From a virus: 21,938 nt of DNA. The stretch spans positions 1 through 21,938 of the IMG/VR virus record IMGVR_UViG_3300032011_000157. One strand, written 5' to 3'. Positions within the stretch are counted from its first letter, which is position 1. The number at the start of each line of letters is the position of its first letter. The translations under genes were made by a program, and so were the position numbers. The notes beneath the pieces were generated by a model. That model was not told where the DNA came from and made no database searches. It worked only from the letters and a program-made list of their open reading frames with translations. Positions 19,415 through 21,938 of the stretch are shown here, piece after piece.

Positions 19415-20149
19415 ATGCCTATATTAGAAACAAGAGGAAATGCATGTGCAATGGCTTTTGGTTTTTTAACTGGAGAACCACCAGAAGCACCAGGAGAATA
19501 TAGTTTCCCTAATGGTTTTCAAGGTGCTAGTTATCAACCTAGTGGTTGGTCGAATGTTACCGTAACATTAAATGCTCCAGGAGGAAAAGCAGGTAGTAAT
19601 CCGTACTCAAATCCTAGCGGTAGTACCGTAGAAAGAACTGGAACTCCTGTATCTGATCTGTATATTTCTATGCCTAGTCATAAAGCTCAACCTAATAGTA
19701 ATGGTGGTAGTGGAGGATCAGGGGGAAATATTAGCGGTGGACCAGCAGTTTATAAAGGTTATGACGGTGGCGGTGCTGCTGTTGCATATTGGAATAGTGC
19801 AGCTGATGTTTTAGTTGGTGCAGGCGGAGGAGGAAGTTCTTTCGAAACTAATCAAGAACGAAGAAGAGGTAAATATGAAGGAGACCCTTCAACTCAGGGG
19901 AATGCTCCTAATTCAGGCAGTGGCAATAATGGCGGTAATGGTAGTAGCGGATCATGTTATTATGGCGGTGGCGGTGGAGGTGGAGGTTACTCTACTGGAG
20001 GTAATGGTGGTACAATAAATGCTGGAGGAAAAGCTGGTGGTAATGGTGCTGTTGCTTCACCTACAGGAACTGGTAGTTACAATTATACGAGCGTAACAGT
20101 AGGTAATAATAATGGTTTTACTTATGATGCTAAAATAAGCTGGGGATAA
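19415..20149 (+). CDS. Glycine-rich tail-tip adhesin candidate
   Basis: This 244-residue protein starts MPILETRGNACAMAFGFLTG, a start common to phage tail-tip proteins. From about residue 90 it becomes glycine-rich: GGSGGSGGNISGG (96-108), VGAGGGGSSF, and CYYGGGGGGGGYSTGGNGG near 181-199. A final STGSYNYTSVTV-type strand ends in a WG terminus. The runs resemble the polyglycine loops of T-even gp38 adhesins and other Gly-rich phage proteins that present receptor-binding loops. This is inference from composition and position, after the fibre genes. AAGGAG supports the start. The DNA in this stretch is repetitive with GGTGG and GGAGG words, so assembly errors are possible. Confidence 0.65.
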   Translation: MPILETRGNACAMAFGFLTGEPPEAPGEYSFPNGFQGASYQPSGWSNVTVTLNAPGGKAGSNPYSNPSGSTVERTGTPVSDLYISMPSHKAQPNSNGGSGGSGGNISGGPAVYKGYDGGGAAVAYWNSAADVLVGAGGGGSSFETNQERRRGKYEGDPSTQGNAPNSGSGNNGGNGSSGSCYYGGGGGGGGYSTGGNGGTINAGGKAGGNGAVASPTGTGSYNYTSVTVGNNNGFTYDAKISWG

Positions 20150-20154
20150 TTTTT

Positions 20155-20832
20155 ATGAGAAAGTGGATTAAATATAAAAATGGTCAATTTGGAGGAGTAT
20201 ACTCAGGTGATTCTATTGAATATGGTTTTGAAGATAATAAAATAACTATAGACGAAAATACTTCTGATCAAGATTTATTCAGTATGGGTATTTTAAGACT
20301 TAACCCATGGAAAAATCCATTTCCTGGAAGACCTCATAGAACTAACAGAGGTCCTAAATATGAATTTGTAAATAATGGTTTAGCTGAAGTTAATGAAGTT
20401 TATGATGTTATTTTTGATACTTTTGAAGAAATAAGAGATATGAAAATAGATGTGTGGTACCAAAATAAAGATGGTATACACAAGCAAGGAGTATATTATA
20501 AGGGTAGATATTTTGATTGCAGATTTAGAAATATGTCTCATTTATCTATTATGTCTTCTTTGATACCTTTGGGTAAATATCCTAAAGATTTTCATTGGTT
20601 TGATTCAAAAGGAGAAAAGTTTCCACTTTATGAAGAAGACTGTATAGGTGTATTAGAAGCATTTGCTCAGGCAGTTGTTGAGATAGAAACCAAAAGTTAT
20701 AAAATTTATAATGAAATCATGGCTATAAATGATATAGATGAATTAATAGCTTATTCCCCTATGATAGAATTAGAGATGTATGATAATGATGGAAATTTAA
20801 TTGGAGAAGGAGCACCAGACGATGTACTTTGA
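20155..20832 (+). CDS. DUF4376-like protein, possible tail-fibre assembly chaperone
   Basis: This 225-residue protein has an N-terminal region rich in aromatic and charged residues with MGILRLNPWKNPFPGRP (44-60). The C-terminal half fits the DUF4376 pattern: YFDCRFRNMSHLSIMSSLIP (119-138), KDFHWFDSKGEKFPLYEEDC (144-163), then a helix VLEAFAQAVVEIETKSYKIY (166-185). DUF4376 proteins often lie beside phage tail-fibre genes and are thought to aid fibre assembly. The placement after four fibre and adhesin genes fits. Confidence in the family is moderate. The last 11 nt overlap the methyltransferase start, and the ribosome site of that gene (AAGGAG) lies inside this coding region. Confidence 0.7.
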   Translation: MRKWIKYKNGQFGGVYSGDSIEYGFEDNKITIDENTSDQDLFSMGILRLNPWKNPFPGRPHRTNRGPKYEFVNNGLAEVNEVYDVIFDTFEEIRDMKIDVWYQNKDGIHKQGVYYKGRYFDCRFRNMSHLSIMSSLIPLGKYPKDFHWFDSKGEKFPLYEEDCIGVLEAFAQAVVEIETKSYKIYNEIMAINDIDELIAYSPMIELEMYDNDGNLIGEGAPDDVL

Positions 20833-21367
20833 TAGTAAACCTTTATTTGTAAATTTACCTATAGATGAAGCAATAGTAAGTGCGGAAAATATTTTAAATG
20901 CTCGAGCTGAAGCTATGTCAGTTTTTTCTGCTGAATTGAACGGTAAAACAGTATTTGATGTAGGATGTTGTAATGGAAGATTTTCTGCTTGGTGTTTAGA
21001 TCAAGGAGCTACTCATGTTCATGGTTTAGACATAGAAAGCAGTTATATAACTAGTGCTGAAAATATTATGCCTAATTATTTCACAGCTGATAAATACACT
21101 TTTGAAGTAGGAGATATAAATAATTATACTCCAATATCAACTTATGATATTGTTACTTTATTTAGTATTTTATATTTTGGTAATTGGGAAACTCAAATAG
21201 AAAAAGCATGCTCTATGGCAGATACAATATTAATAGAAACATCTTGGAGTGAATATGCTCCGCAAGAAGGTATAATTAATAAATTCAACTCTTTAAACTA
21301 CACTTTAGAATATTTAGGAACAGATTCAGAAGAAAGAGTAATGTTTATAGCGAAAAAAGGAACTTAA
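20822..21367 (+). CDS. SAM-dependent methyltransferase
   Basis: This 181-residue protein has a class I methyltransferase fold. SAM-binding motif I is VFDVGCCNGRFS (44-55), with an acidic residue at the end of strand 2 in HGLDIE (D70). GDIN (97-100) supplies the adenine-contact acid, and YDIVTLFSILYF (108-119) is motif IV-like. It lacks a recognisable target-recognition domain, so it is not a typical DNA restriction-type methylase. Small-molecule, sugar or protein methylation is more likely. It is adjacent to a sulfotransferase and the tail genes. I chose ATG 20822 because AAGGAG (20807-20812) is 9 nt upstream; an earlier TTG at 20801 would start before that site. The substrate is unknown. Confidence 0.85.
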   Translation: MYFDSKPLFVNLPIDEAIVSAENILNARAEAMSVFSAELNGKTVFDVGCCNGRFSAWCLDQGATHVHGLDIESSYITSAENIMPNYFTADKYTFEVGDINNYTPISTYDIVTLFSILYFGNWETQIEKACSMADTILIETSWSEYAPQEGIINKFNSLNYTLEYLGTDSEERVMFIAKKGT

Positions 21368-21368
21368 T

Positions 21369-21938
21369 ATGGAACAAGTTTTACTTTCAGGATTACCAAG
21401 ATCAGGATCTACTGTATTATGCGGTTTACTAGCTCAAAATCCAGAAATAAATGTGACAGAAGCATCAACATTATTACCTCTTTTAATGAATGTTAGAGAA
21501 TGGTGGTCAAATGCTCCTAAAAACAAAGTCACATCAAAACAAGAAAAACTTATACCAATCTTAAAATCTATTTTTGAAGCATATAATAATGGAAATCATA
21601 CTGTAAATATAGATAAAGATAGAAATTGGCCATTTTATTTAGATTTGTTAGACAATTTAACTGATAAACCTATTAAAATAATATGCACAGTAAGACCTCC
21701 GTTAGAATGTGCTGCTTCTTTTGGTAGATTATATGAAAAAGAGCCAGAAACTTATACTCAATTAGAAGAAATAGTTAGTTCTACAGGATTTACTACATTA
21801 GATAGAGCTAAATCAATGTTAAATCCAGAAGGATCAATAGGAAAAGCATATTCTGCTCTTTTTGAAGCATCTGTAGTTCAAAATAGGCATGAAAATATGT
21901 TATTTTTAGATTATCATAAATTATGTTCTAATCCTAAA
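21369..21938 (+). CDS. Sulfotransferase family protein, 3'-truncated by window end
   Basis: 190 codons are visible from ATG 21369 to the last base, with no stop. The product starts MEQVLLSGLPRSGSTVLCGL, where GLPRSGST (8-15) is the 5'-phosphosulfate-binding loop for PAPS. The 3'-phosphate-binding segment is IICTVRPPLECAASF (104-118), with R109 and S117 at expected positions. LFLDYHKLCSNP (178-189) matches the usual Y-x-x-L...P element. Sulfotransferases move sulfate from PAPS to sugars, proteins or lipids. It starts 1 nt after the methyltransferase stop, and the pair looks like a two-enzyme modification cassette. The acceptor is not identifiable. The full length cannot be given. Confidence 0.85.
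   Translation, partial: MEQVLLSGLPRSGSTVLCGLLAQNPEINVTEASTLLPLLMNVREWWSNAPKNKVTSKQEKLIPILKSIFEAYNNGNHTVNIDKDRNWPFYLDLLDNLTDKPIKIICTVRPPLECAASFGRLYEKEPETYTQLEEIVSSTGFTTLDRAKSMLNPEGSIGKAYSALFEASVVQNRHENMLFLDYHKLCSNPK

Noticed and set aside
19815-20018. 67-residue frame inside the glycine-rich gene
   Set aside because: Alternative-frame reading of GGT/GGA-rich DNA, with no ribosome site; the Gly-rich frame continues on both sides.

Overview
This window reads as one arm of an AT-rich genome of a tailed double-stranded DNA phage (Caudoviricetes), most likely marine. Every supported gene is on the + strand. Genes are packed end to end with ATGA or TAATG overlaps, and they follow a replication > packaging > head > neck > tail-fibre > modification-enzyme order. 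Several small proteins (a 132-aa protein with an SRHAKNIAKGKSSAAYWA block, MAKGLYANIHAK-type, KGYAKGG-type, RGDHRHP-type fibre) are of types I associate with uncultured marine phages. The host (SAR11, cyanobacterium or other) cannot be decided from the sequence. No integrase, tRNA, CRISPR array, T7-like RNA polymerase or endolysin gene is visible.

Layout. 1-2389: the end of a replication region, with a small unknown gene and a primase-polymerase fused to a RecA/RepA-like ATPase. 2390-2610: the only substantial intergenic region. It holds a set of inverted repeats that can pair in mutually exclusive ways, a T-rich terminator-like tract, and a promoter. 2611-7791: small and large terminase subunits, a small basic protein and a very long portal protein. 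7789-7830: a second copy of the same inverted repeat. 7869-9361: small proteins, including one with an AT-hook-like motif and a membrane segment, and two lysine/glycine-rich proteins. 9342-9758: a GroES-like co-chaperonin. 9774-10790: a scaffold-like protein. 10807-10843: a second promoter, nearly identical in its key blocks to the first. 10876-12962: a conserved head-module protein, a decoration-like protein and the major capsid protein, ended by a hairpin. 13086-14928: beta-rich virion proteins, a 41-aa lysine-rich gene and a basic internal-protein candidate. 14995-16307: a gp4-like head-tail adaptor carrying an inserted beta domain, and a Cys-motif neck protein. 16307-20149: four fibre or fibre-like genes, one small beta-rich gene among them, and a glycine-rich adhesin candidate. 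20155-21938: a DUF4376-like tail-fibre-chaperone candidate, a SAM-dependent methyltransferase and a sulfotransferase cut by the window end.

How the genes work together. The terminase docks on the portal and fills a capsid built from the capsid protein on the scaffold. The GroES-like protein, encoded just before the scaffold, probably adapts the host chaperonin for capsid folding. The adaptor and Cys-motif protein close the neck. The fibre and glycine-rich proteins make the receptor-binding apparatus. Two matching promoters (before the terminase genes and before the capsid genes) suggest that packaging and capsid operons are switched on together, separately from replication.

The strongest unexplained signals are regulatory: the two identical 11-bp inverted repeats with identical 16-nt spacers, the attenuator-like alternative pairing upstream of the terminase, and the duplicated promoter element. 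A local GC-rich island across the terS/terL junction is also notable.
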